Assembly: GCF_002904295.1 (NCBI RefSeq)
Contig: NZ_PPHG01000031.1
Coordinates: forward strand, 1-64,000
Direction of reading: 5' to 3'
Source of the DNA: Amycolatopsis sp. CA-128772
GTDB taxonomy: Bacteria > Actinomycetota > Actinomycetes > Mycobacteriales > Pseudonocardiaceae
Length of the DNA: 64,000 nt
The position numbers were made by a program, and so were the translations under genes. Position 1 is the stretch's first letter. Every line of letters starts with the position of its first letter. Below are positions 55,364 to 63,037 of the stretch, one piece after another. The notes below the pieces were generated by a model. It searched no databases, was not told the origin of the DNA, and saw only the letters and a list, made by a program, of their open reading frames with translations.

Positions 55364-56446
55364 GTGGGCAAGCGGAAAACGCCCCGCGGCGAGCTGCCGG
55401 CGACAGCCGAGGGCTTCGCCACCGCGCTGCTGGCCGCCGCCCGCGCCGGTGATGACGCACGGTGGCTCGCGCCGGGCTTCGAGCTCCCCGCCGAGCTGGC
55501 CCGGGGTGCGGAACTGGCCGCGCAGCCGCTGGTCGGCCGGGCCCGCCGGGGCGGCTGGCCGCCCGAGGACCTGCGTCAGGCCGCGAGCCGCCGCGTCGAC
55601 GAGTTCGCCGGCTCGTACGTGCTCGACGCGCTCGCCGAAGCGGATGGCGTCCGCTGGTGGACCGGCGCCGAGCCGCACCTGGCGCAGTGGGCGGCGAAGC
55701 ACATCCTCACCCCGGCCGAAGCGGTGACGGCGGTGGTCGAAGCCCTCGGCCTGCTGCTGACCCTGCCGGTGACGGCGGCGCAGCCCCGGCCGGCCGCGCC
55801 GCACGGCGTCGACGACAAGAAGCTGAGCCGGGTCCGGGCGCTGCTGGCGAAGGCCGAGTCGACCTCGTTCCCGGAGGAGGCCGAAGCCCTGTCGGCGAAG
55901 GCACAGGAGCTCATGACCCGGCACGCCCTGGACCGCGTGCTGCTGGAGGCCGCACCCGCGCTGCCGTCGTCCCGCCGCATCTGGCTCGACACGCCGTACA
56001 CCGACGCGAAGTCGCTGCTGGTGCACGTGGTGGCGAAGGCGAACCGCTGCCGCGCGGTGTACGACCCGCGCTGGGAGTTCGTGACCGTGGTCGGCGACGA
56101 GGAGGACCTGGACGCGGTCGCGCTGCTGACGACGTCCCTGCTCGTCCAGGCGACGCGGGCGATGATCGCGGATCCGGCCGGGCGGTCCCGGCCGTTCCGC
56201 AAGTCGTTCCTGGTCTCGTACGCGACCCGGATCGGCGAGCGCCTCGAGCAGGCCGCCGCGGCGACGCTGACGGAGCTGCCCGGCGCGGACCGGCTGCTGC
56301 CGGTGCTCGCCTCGCACGAACTGAGGGTGAACACGGCGTTCGCCACGTTGTTCCCCGAGGTGGTGGGCAAGTCGGTGACCGTGCGCAGCGCCGAGGGCTG
56401 GCACGCCGGCCGCTCGGCCGCCGACCGCGCCCGGTTCGGCGAGTGA
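55364..56446 (+). CDS. DUF2786 domain protein
   Basis: A 360-aa protein of unknown function. Residues about 152-192 match DUF2786 (LSRVRALLAKAESTSFPEEA, then ALSAKAQELMTRH), a helical segment in bacterial and phage proteins that may bind nucleic acid. A following domain (about 205-350) is alpha/beta with KSLLVHVVAKANRCRAVYD and VSYATRIGERLE. The N-terminal 150 residues are Ala-rich. GTG start 2 bp after the MarR gene. Confidence 0.78.
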   Translation: MGKRKTPRGELPATAEGFATALLAAARAGDDARWLAPGFELPAELARGAELAAQPLVGRARRGGWPPEDLRQAASRRVDEFAGSYVLDALAEADGVRWWTGAEPHLAQWAAKHILTPAEAVTAVVEALGLLLTLPVTAAQPRPAAPHGVDDKKLSRVRALLAKAESTSFPEEAEALSAKAQELMTRHALDRVLLEAAPALPSSRRIWLDTPYTDAKSLLVHVVAKANRCRAVYDPRWEFVTVVGDEEDLDAVALLTTSLLVQATRAMIADPAGRSRPFRKSFLVSYATRIGERLEQAAAATLTELPGADRLLPVLASHELRVNTAFATLFPEVVGKSVTVRSAEGWHAGRSAADRARFGE

Positions 56447-56447
56447 A

Positions 56448-56669
56448 CTACAGGAAGATCTTGACCAGCTGGTCCCGGCCGTCCTGGTCGCGCACCAGGA
56501 CCTGCTTGCCCGCCTTCAGTTCGGCGTCGATGAACTCGTAGACCAGCAGGGCCCGGTTGACGAGGTCGACCTTCTTCAGGCCGGTGCGCTCCTGCAGCTT
56601 CGCCAGCGCGTCGACCGCCTCGGCGATCAACGCCACGTTGACCCGGCCCACCGGATTGTCTTCAGCCAC
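56448..56669 (-). CDS. Small ribbon-helix-helix-like protein
   Basis: A 73-aa protein from GTG 56669. VNVALIAEAVDALAKLQERTG followed by KKVDLVNRALLVYEFI is an Arc/MetJ-type ribbon-helix-helix pattern; the tail KQVLVRDQDGRDQLVKIF is charged. It is probably a small DNA-binding regulator, orphan in that no toxin gene is adjacent. Convergent with the DUF2786 gene, 1 bp between the stops. Confidence 0.65.
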   Translation of the reverse strand: MAEDNPVGRVNVALIAEAVDALAKLQERTGLKKVDLVNRALLVYEFIDAELKAGKQVLVRDQDGRDQLVKIFL

Positions 56670-56726
56670 GACGCCATGATGGCAGAAAACCCACCGAAAG
56701 CCCACTTGTTTTGCAGCAAATCGGTG

Positions 56727-56756
56727 TTGCGTCCTCCCGATCCGGCGCTCTACAGT
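56727..56756 (+). promoter_or_regulatory. Candidate promoter for the 56976 gene
   Basis: TTGCGT and TACAGT are 18 bp apart, about 220 bp before the membrane protein gene. The rest of the 56670-56975 gap shows no gene. Confidence 0.4.
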
Positions 56757-56975
56757 CGAAGGTGCCTGCCACGAACCCGTCTTCATGCGAACGGGTCGGG
56801 AAGCCGGACCACGCTTCTTCGCGGCGGGGAACCGGACGGCGGATCGCCAGGGGGGAGAGCGGCGGATCGCCGGCCGGCAACCGGCCGCGGCGCGAGCCGC
56901 GGCCACGACAAGTGGTCCCCGGCCGGCGTGCCACCGCGGACGTCCGGCCGGACCCGGAAAGGAACGGGCACGAGC

Positions 56976-57317
56976 ATGGGTGCCGGAATCGAGCGTGCGG
57001 ACCCGTCCGCACCTCACGAAGGAGAGCCGGAGCGGGACGACGTCCCGACCCGGTTCGCGCACGTCCGGATCGAGACGTCGGAGGTGAAGGCCGAGATGGC
57101 GGTGCCGTCGAGCCAGACCCGCCGGCTGCTCACCACGGTCCTCGACGTGCTGGTGGTGCTCGGCGCGGTCCTCGGGCCGATGCTGACGTCGAAGGCGGCC
57201 TCGGCCGCGCTTCCGACGTGGGCGACCGCCGGGACGATCGCCGGTCAGCTCGCCTTGCTGACCGTCGTTGCCGTGCTCGCGCACCGGCCGGAACACCCCG
57301 GCCGGTTGCCGTCGTGA
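56976..57317 (+). CDS. Small membrane protein of unknown function
   Basis: A 113-aa protein with AAAGGA upstream of ATG 56976. An acidic N-terminal half (about 1-45) precedes two hydrophobic helices (about 52-72, LLTTVLDVLVVLGAVLGPML; about 80-104). No family recognised. It lies between the RHH gene and a terminator shared with the convergent aldolase-like gene. Confidence 0.6.
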   Translation: MGAGIERADPSAPHEGEPERDDVPTRFAHVRIETSEVKAEMAVPSSQTRRLLTTVLDVLVVLGAVLGPMLTSKAASAALPTWATAGTIAGQLALLTVVAVLAHRPEHPGRLPS

Positions 57318-57324
57318 CAACGGC

Positions 57325-57383
57325 CGTGAGCAGTGGTTGAGTGGGCGCTTCGCCTTCGGGCGCCGGCTCTGCCACTGCTCACG
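57325..57383. terminator. Bidirectional hairpin between convergent genes
   Basis: CGTGAGCAGTGG pairs with CCACTGCTCACG (12 bp), enclosing GGGCGC...GCGCC. The right arm includes the stop codon of the aldolase-like gene. Confidence 0.65.
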
Positions 57384-58566
57384 CGAGCCGCAGGGCGTAC
57401 TTCTCCAGCTCCGGGCGCCCGAACGGCAGCTCGTCCTCGTCCAGCGCCCCGCAGTCCAAGCCCCGCAGCAGGTACACCGCCAACGCCTGCGCGGTCGCCG
57501 GCTCGTCCAGGACGCCTCCCGCCTTCTTCTCCGCGTACGCGCGCAACCGCTCCACCGCCGCACCGAACCCCGAGCGGTAGAACGTGTACGTCGCCGCGAA
57601 GCGGGTCGGAAGCTGGTGGGGGTGCAGGTCCCAGCCCTGGTAGAAGCCGCGCTCCAGCGATCTGCGGACCAGCCTCAGGTGCTCGGCCCACGCCGCCGGC
57701 AACCCGTCGCCGATCGGGAGGCGGTTGGTCGAGCCGTCCGAGAGGCGGACGCCGGTGCCGGCCGCCGCCACCTGCATCAGCCCCTTCGCCAGGTCCGCCG
57801 CCGGGTGCTCCATGCTCTGGTACGCCGCCGCGATGCCCAGGCCCGCGCTGTAGTCGTAGGTCCCGTAGTGCAGTCCGGTGCACCGGCCCGAAGCGGCCTG
57901 CACGATCCGCGCCACCGCCAGCGTCCCGTCGGTGTCTACAATGGACTGCGCTGTCTCGATCTGGACCTCGAAGCGCAGTGTTCCCGCGGCGAGGTCATAC
58001 GCGGATTCCAGCCGCGCCAGCACGTCCGCGGCCACCGAGACCTGCTCGACCGCCGTCACCTTCGGCAGCGTGACGACGAACCCGGGCGGCAGTGGCCCGT
58101 TGTCCAGCAACGCACCCAGGAACAGGTCCAGGGTGCGGATGCCCCGCCGGCGCGTCGCCGCTTCGAAGCTCTTGAAGCGGATGCCGCAGAACGGCGTCCC
58201 CCCGGTCGTCGCCAGGGTCTGGCCGGCCGCCACGGCCGCCGCGTCCTCGACGTCTTCGGGCACGCGGCCGTAGCCGTCCTCGAAGTCGATCCGCAGGTCC
58301 TCGATCGGCTCGGTGAGCAGCTTCGCGCGCACGCGCTCGTACCCGCCGTCGTCCAGGCCGAGCAGGTCGCCGTGCTCGACGAAGACCCGCATCGCCTGCT
58401 TGCCCCAGCCGGCGACCAGGCGCGTCTTGTACTGCGACGCCGGGACGTACACCGTGTGCACCGGCTGCCGTCCCGGCCGCTCCCCCGGGTACGACGCCGC
58501 GACGCGCGCGTCGGCCGCAGCCAGGCGCGCGTCGGCGGCGTCGTAGACGTCCTCGGGCAGCCGCAC
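57379..58566 (-). CDS. HpcH/HpaI aldolase-like protein (DUF6986 type)
   Basis: A 395-aa TIM-barrel protein related to citrate lyase beta/malyl-CoA lyases. Visible are IDFEDGYG (metal Asp/Glu region), FVVTLPKVTAVEQV, RFEVQIETAQSI with Glu, and GLHYGTYDYSAGLG. It begins with GTG immediately after the malate synthase stop (TAG-GTG), so the two are co-expressed. Cleavage or formation of a malyl-like compound tied to glyoxylate is inferred. Confidence 0.8.
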   Translation of the reverse strand: MRLPEDVYDAADARLAAADARVAASYPGERPGRQPVHTVYVPASQYKTRLVAGWGKQAMRVFVEHGDLLGLDDGGYERVRAKLLTEPIEDLRIDFEDGYGRVPEDVEDAAAVAAGQTLATTGGTPFCGIRFKSFEAATRRRGIRTLDLFLGALLDNGPLPPGFVVTLPKVTAVEQVSVAADVLARLESAYDLAAGTLRFEVQIETAQSIVDTDGTLAVARIVQAASGRCTGLHYGTYDYSAGLGIAAAYQSMEHPAADLAKGLMQVAAAGTGVRLSDGSTNRLPIGDGLPAAWAEHLRLVRRSLERGFYQGWDLHPHQLPTRFAATYTFYRSGFGAAVERLRAYAEKKAGGVLDEPATAQALAVYLLRGLDCGALDEDELPFGRPELEKYALRLA

Positions 58567-60153
58567 CTACTTGATCCGCTCGTAGGCGGGCAGGGTCAGG
58601 AAGTCCGGGAACTCGTCGGCCAGCGCGACCTGCTCGAACAGCTCCACGGCCGGCTCCAGCTGCTCCGGCTTGAGCTCGCCCGCCAGCTCGCCGCGGACGT
58701 CCGCCAGCACACCGCGGACCAGCTCGGACGTCACGACGTCACCGGAGTCCAAGGTGGTCCCGTTCTTGACCCACTGCCAGATCTGCGAGCGCGAGATCTC
58801 GGCGGTGGCCGCGTCCTCCATCAGGTTGTGGATGGCCGCCGCGCCGTTGCCGCCCAGCCAGGACGCGATGTAGCGGACACCGACGTCGACCGCGGCGCGC
58901 AGGCCGGCCGCCGTCGCGCCACCCGGCGTCGAAGCGACGTCGAGCAGCTGGTCGGCGGCGGCAGAGAGATCCCAGTCCTCGTCGCGCCTGCGCCCGAGCT
59001 GGTTCGGCTGCTCGCCGAGCACCTGGTCGAACTCCTCCTTGCAGAGCTCGACCATGCCCGGGTGGGCGACCCAGGAGCCGTCGAAACCGTCGCCGGCCTC
59101 GCGCGACTTGTCCGCGTGGACCTTCTCGAAGGCCCCCTTGTTGACCTCGGGGTCCTTGCTCGGGATGAACGCGGCCATGCCGCCGATCGCGAACGCGCCG
59201 CGCTTGTGGCAGGTGCGCACGAGCAGCTCGGTGTAGGCGCGCATGAAGGGCGCGGTCATGGTGACCGAGTTGCGGTCCGGCAGCACGAACTTCTCGCCCG
59301 CGTCGCGGAAGTACTTGATCACGCTGAACAGGTAGTCCCAGCGGCCGGCGTTGAGGCCCGAGGCGTGCTCGCGCAGCTCGTAGAGGATCTCCTCCATCTC
59401 GAACGCGGCCGGGATGGTCTCGATCAGCACGGTGGCGCGGACGGTGCCGTGCTCGATGCCGAGGGTCTTCTCGGCGTGGGTGAAGACGTCGTTCCAGAGC
59501 CGCGCTTCGAGGTGGCTCTCCATCTTCGGCAGGTAGTAGTACGGGCCCTTGCCGCGCTTCAGCAGCTCGGCCGCGTTGTGGAAGAAGTGCAGGCCGAAGT
59601 CGACGAGCGCGCCGACACCCTCGCGGCCGCCGAAGGTCAGGTGGCTCTCGGGCAGGTGCCAGCCGCGCGGGCGGACCACGATCGTGGCGTGCTCGACGTC
59701 GTCCTTCAGCGCGTAGCTCTTGCCGCCGCTCTCCAGGGTGATCGTCTCGCGGACGGCGTCGTACAGGTTGACCTGGCCGGAGACCACGTTGTGCCAGTGC
59801 GGGGTGTTGGCGTCCTCGAGGTCGGCGAGCCACACCTTCGCGCCGGAGTTGAGCGCGTTGATGGTCATCTTGCGGTCGGTCGGCCCGGTGATCTCGACCC
59901 GGCGGTCCTGCAGTGCGGCGGGCGCGCCGGCGACCTGCCAGTCGCCTTCGCGGATCTCCTTGGTCTCGGGCAGGAAGTCGAGCCGGCCGGTGGTCCGGGC
60001 CTCCTCGCGGCGCTTGCTGCGCGCCTGGAGCAGCTCGTCGCGGCGGCCGGCGAAGGCGTCGTGCAGGCCGGCGAGGAAGGCGAGCGCCTCCGGCGTGAGG
60101 ATCTCGTCGCCGCGCTCGACCGGGTCGCCCAGCACCTGGACTTCAGAAGACAT
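58567..60153 (-). CDS. aceB: Malate synthase A
   Basis: Condenses glyoxylate with acetyl-CoA to malate, 528 aa. Diagnostic segments are LADLEDANTPHWHNVVSGQVN and RPRGWHLPESHLTF in part, YYYLPKMESHLEARLWNDVF, ATVLIETIPAAFEMEEIL, and FDGSWVAHPGMV. No isocitrate lyase is in the window, so its glyoxylate may come from ureidoglycolate or glycolate. The divergent IclR gene and an IclR-type box upstream suggest control by that regulator. Confidence 0.95.
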   Translation of the reverse strand: MSSEVQVLGDPVERGDEILTPEALAFLAGLHDAFAGRRDELLQARSKRREEARTTGRLDFLPETKEIREGDWQVAGAPAALQDRRVEITGPTDRKMTINALNSGAKVWLADLEDANTPHWHNVVSGQVNLYDAVRETITLESGGKSYALKDDVEHATIVVRPRGWHLPESHLTFGGREGVGALVDFGLHFFHNAAELLKRGKGPYYYLPKMESHLEARLWNDVFTHAEKTLGIEHGTVRATVLIETIPAAFEMEEILYELREHASGLNAGRWDYLFSVIKYFRDAGEKFVLPDRNSVTMTAPFMRAYTELLVRTCHKRGAFAIGGMAAFIPSKDPEVNKGAFEKVHADKSREAGDGFDGSWVAHPGMVELCKEEFDQVLGEQPNQLGRRRDEDWDLSAAADQLLDVASTPGGATAAGLRAAVDVGVRYIASWLGGNGAAAIHNLMEDAATAEISRSQIWQWVKNGTTLDSGDVVTSELVRGVLADVRGELAGELKPEQLEPAVELFEQVALADEFPDFLTLPAYERIK

Positions 60154-60222
60154 GGGGAAACACCTCGAGGGTTCGGATCTTTGGATAACGGCCCTACGGT
60201 TTTCTACCAGCCGGACTATAGT

Positions 60223-60237
60223 TTCTGCATAGCGGAA
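60223..60237. promoter_or_regulatory. IclR-type operator between aceB and the IclR gene
   Basis: TTCTGCATAGCGGAA is a near-palindrome close to the IclR-family consensus TTCCGCATATGCGGAA, located between the divergent genes. Confidence 0.55.
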
Positions 60238-60265
60238 GCTCAACGCCGACGTAAGGAGGGCCACC

Positions 60266-61039
60266 GTGCCGGCGGAGAAGAACGGTCGCGACGGCGGCGT
60301 CCAGTCCCTGCAGCGCGCCTTCGAGCTGCTGGAACACCTCGCGGACACCGGCGGCGAAGCCAGCCTGTCGGAGCTGGCGACGCTGTCCGGGCTGCCGATG
60401 CCGACCATCCACCGGCTGATCCGCACCCTGGTCGACCTGGGGTACGTCCGCCAGAACACGAATCGCCGCTACGCACTGGGCGCGCGCCTGATCCGGCTGG
60501 GCGAGAACGCGAGCATGCAGTTCGGCGCGTGGGCCCGGCCGCTGCTGGCGGAGCTGGTGGAGGAGGTCGGCGAGACGGCGAACCTGGCGGTCCTGGAGCG
60601 CGACGAGGTCGTGTACGTGGCCCAGGTGCCTTCGAAGCACTCGATGCGCATGTTCACCGAGGTCGGACGCCGGTTGCTGCCGCACGGGACCGGGGTGGGC
60701 AAGGCGATGCTGGCCCACCTGCCCTTTGACGAGGTCCGGTCGCTGCTCGACCGGACGGGGATGCCCGCGTACACGGAGCACACGTTCACGGACCCGGACG
60801 CGCTGGCGGCCGAGCTGTCGCGGATCGCTTCCCAGGGCTACGCGCTGGACGAGGCGGAGCAGGAGCTGGGGGTCCGGTGCGTGGCGGTGGCGGTCCCGGG
60901 CGCGCCGGTGCCGGCGGCGGTGTCGGTGTCGGGGCCGTCCGGCCGGCTGACCGCCGAGGCGGTGGCGCACATCGCCCCGGCGGTGCAGCGGGTGGCGGAC
61001 GCCCTGGGGGCGAGCCTGTCCCGGGCGGTCACGGTCTGA
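60266..61039 (+). CDS. IclR family transcriptional regulator (AllR-like)
   Basis: A 257-aa regulator with the N-terminal winged helix (ASLSELATLSGLPMPTIHRL) and the GAF-like IclR effector domain (RLLPHGTGVGKAMLAHL, QGYALDEAEQELGVRCVAV). GTG 60266 has AAGGAGG upstream. Divergent from aceB with an operator-like box between; AllR-type members sense glyoxylate or allantoin, fitting this neighbourhood. Confidence 0.92.
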   Translation: MPAEKNGRDGGVQSLQRAFELLEHLADTGGEASLSELATLSGLPMPTIHRLIRTLVDLGYVRQNTNRRYALGARLIRLGENASMQFGAWARPLLAELVEEVGETANLAVLERDEVVYVAQVPSKHSMRMFTEVGRRLLPHGTGVGKAMLAHLPFDEVRSLLDRTGMPAYTEHTFTDPDALAAELSRIASQGYALDEAEQELGVRCVAVAVPGAPVPAAVSVSGPSGRLTAEAVAHIAPAVQRVADALGASLSRAVTV

Positions 61040-61044
61040 CCCGT

Positions 61045-61545
61045 TCAGCTCAGCTCCCCGGCCAGCAGGTCCATCAGCACCCCGTCGTGCCAGGTGCCGT
61101 CCGGGGCGCGTTCGTAGTCGCGCAGCACGCCGACCGGGCGGAAGCCCACCTTCGTGTACACCCGGATCGCCGTCTCGTTGGACGCCGCCGGGTCGATCGT
61201 CAGGCGGTGGTGGCCCTGGGCGAACAGGTGCGTGGCCAGCGCCCGGATCGCGTCCGTGCCGAGGCCGCGGCCGTGGAAGGCCGGGTGCACCGAGATGTCG
61301 ATGCCCGCGTGGCGGTACTGCGGGTCCAGCTCCTCGCAGCTCTGGATCAGGCCGACGACCTCGCCGCCGAATTCGATCATGTAGACGGTGTAGCCTTCTT
61401 CGACCTCGTACAGGCCTTCGGTTTCGCGATCCGGGTCGCCCCACCAGCGGGCGACCTCCGGGGTGGCCAGGATTTCGCGCACGCGGGCGCGGTCCGCTGC
61501 GCCGATCGGGCGCAGCCGCACCCGGTCGCCGTGGATGGCGGTCAT
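61045..61545 (-). CDS. GNAT family N-acetyltransferase (AAC(6')-like)
   Basis: A 166-aa acyl-CoA transferase. VRLRPIGAADRARVREIL starts the fold, and HPAFHGRGLGTDAIRALATHLF is the acetyl-CoA loop (RGLGT). GYTVYMIEFGGEVVGLIQ and the WWGDPDRE segment resemble aminoglycoside 6'-acetyltransferase-like proteins, but the acceptor is unknown. Convergent with the IclR gene. Confidence 0.87.
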   Translation of the reverse strand: MTAIHGDRVRLRPIGAADRARVREILATPEVARWWGDPDRETEGLYEVEEGYTVYMIEFGGEVVGLIQSCEELDPQYRHAGIDISVHPAFHGRGLGTDAIRALATHLFAQGHHRLTIDPAASNETAIRVYTKVGFRPVGVLRDYERAPDGTWHDGVLMDLLAGELS

Positions 61546-61580
61546 GATTGTCCTCTCTCGTAGCGAACGACGGCTTCGGA

Positions 61581-61590
61581 GCGTCTGTCA
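61581..61590 (+). promoter_or_regulatory. Shared upstream element, copy 1
   Basis: GCGTCTGTCA, also found at 62173-62182 before the paralogous gene. It could be a common promoter or operator. Confidence 0.4.
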
Positions 61591-61680
61591 CGAGGAGGGG
61601 CACGCGGGCGTCAACCGGGCATGCCCGGATTCTGCGCTCGTACCGCCGCCGCCGTCATCCGAATATCGCCGGAGGACCGC

Positions 61681-62151
61681 ATGGACCCGCACACCGGCGC
61701 CCTGGCCTGGCTCGCCCAGGGCGCCGCTTCGAACCTGCTGAACCGGCTCGTCGACCGGGCGCTCGACGGCTCCACCGCACCACCCGCGTGGCCGCGCCCG
61801 GGACCGGCGCCGTCGGGGACGGCCGAGATCAGCGTCCGGCACCACCTCGCCGCGAAAGGGCGGACGCCGGTGATCATCACCCTGCAGGAGGACGGCAGCC
61901 GCACCGGCACGGCGTTCCCGGTGGTCCTGGGCCACACGGCCCGCATCGCCCTCCCGGGCGGCCACTACTTCGGCGCGGCGATGGTCCTCGACCCGGCCCG
62001 CCGCACGCTGCAGGGCATCGGCTGGTCCCGGCTGACGGTCGCGGCCCGCCGGACGTCGCCGTGCCTGATCCCGGTCAACCGCCCGTCCGCGCCGGTGATG
62101 CTGCAGCTGGGCCTGCGGAAGGCGGACGGGACGCCGCTGTTCCGGATTTAG
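61681..62151 (+). CDS. Unknown protein, first of a tandem paralog pair
   Basis: A 156-aa protein; ATG 61681 is chosen for GGAGGA close upstream (ATG 61621 is in frame). The N-terminus LAWLAQGAASNLLNRLVDRALDG is a helix, followed by a beta-rich domain: ITVRHHLAAKG-like, TAFPVVLGHTARIALPGGHYF, LDPARRTLQGIGWSRL and a terminal LGLRKADGTPLFRI. The same blocks occur in the next gene, so they are duplicates. No family recognised. Confidence 0.65.
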   Translation: MDPHTGALAWLAQGAASNLLNRLVDRALDGSTAPPAWPRPGPAPSGTAEISVRHHLAAKGRTPVIITLQEDGSRTGTAFPVVLGHTARIALPGGHYFGAAMVLDPARRTLQGIGWSRLTVAARRTSPCLIPVNRPSAPVMLQLGLRKADGTPLFRI

Positions 62152-62172
62152 GTATCACCCGGCGGCGCGGAA

Positions 62173-62182
62173 GCGTCTGTCA
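62173..62182 (+). promoter_or_regulatory. Shared upstream element, copy 2
   Basis: GCGTCTGTCA, identical to 61581-61590, 30 nt before the GTG of the second paralog. Confidence 0.4.
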
Positions 62183-62212
62183 GGGGAGCACGCGCCTGCG
62201 GAGGGAACCGAA

Positions 62213-63037
62213 GTGGCCGAACCGTTCACCATGTCGCTCATCTGGCTGGGGCAGGCGGCCGGCGCCGCCATCGTCGGACGGCTCGCCGAGCGCGGGGTCG
62301 ACCGGCTGCTCGACGGGCCGCGGCAGGTCGTCCGGCCGCCGGCGGCCGAGCCGCGGCGGCATCGGCTCGGGGACGTGACCAGCGACCTCGACATCACCGT
62401 GCGGCACCTGGCCGCCGGGCGGCGGGCCGTGCTGCTGGCGTTCCAGACCGCGCCGCGCGACGGCGAGCGGACCGCGGGCGTGACCGTGCCGATGGTGCTC
62501 GGCGAGACCGCGCACCTGACCCTGCCCCGCGACGACTACCTGATCAGCGCCCTCGTCCTCGACCCGCCCGCGGAGCTCGGTGGCAAGCCGGTGCTGCACG
62601 GCGTCGGCTGGGTGCGCCACTGGGTCGCGAGCACCGGGACCGACCGGCTGACCATCGCGAGCCAGGCCCCGACGCAGCAGCTGCTCGAAAAGCTGGGGCT
62701 GCGCTCGGCGGACGGGACCAGCCCGTTCGAGATCGCGCCGCCGGGGGCCGCGACACCGCCGAACGCCGCTTCGCGCCCGCTCACGAGGGTCAGTCCCGAC
62801 TCGGTGCCGGCCAGGGCGCTCGCCGCGCAGAACGCCGCGAAGGCGATCCAGCCCCTCCGGCCGGCTCAGTCGTCCGGGCGCCTGCAGTGCCGGGCGGCGA
62901 CCAGCCGGTTCGGCGCGCGTTGCATCCACTTGCCGTTCGACATCGGCAACAACACCGGGCTGTGCATGATGCACAACAACGCCCGCGTCCGCGGCGAAAC
63001 CGTGTACGACTGGAGCACCCGGCGGCCGGTCATCTAG
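62213..63037 (+). CDS. Unknown protein, second of a tandem paralog pair
   Basis: A 274-aa paralog of the previous gene. It shares IWLGQAAGAAIVGRLAERGVDRLLDG-like helix blocks, ITVRHLAAGRRAVLLAFQ, VPMVLGETAHLTLPRDDY, LDPPAELGGKPVLHGVGW and LEKLGLRSADGTSPFEI. It adds about 95 C-terminal residues with C-x-H-like pieces (LQCRAA, ARCIHLPFDIGNNTGLCMMH) that may bind metal. GTG start. Ends overlapping the convergent ftsY stop by 4 bp. Function unknown. Confidence 0.68.
   Translation: MAEPFTMSLIWLGQAAGAAIVGRLAERGVDRLLDGPRQVVRPPAAEPRRHRLGDVTSDLDITVRHLAAGRRAVLLAFQTAPRDGERTAGVTVPMVLGETAHLTLPRDDYLISALVLDPPAELGGKPVLHGVGWVRHWVASTGTDRLTIASQAPTQQLLEKLGLRSADGTSPFEIAPPGAATPPNAASRPLTRVSPDSVPARALAAQNAAKAIQPLRPAQSSGRLQCRAATSRFGARCIHLPFDIGNNTGLCMMHNNARVRGETVYDWSTRRPVI

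Noticed and set aside
57268..60729. A plus-strand frame of more than 1100 codons
   Set aside because: It is antisense to aceB and the aldolase-like gene, which have clear family motifs; long antisense frames are expected from strong G/C third-position bias.
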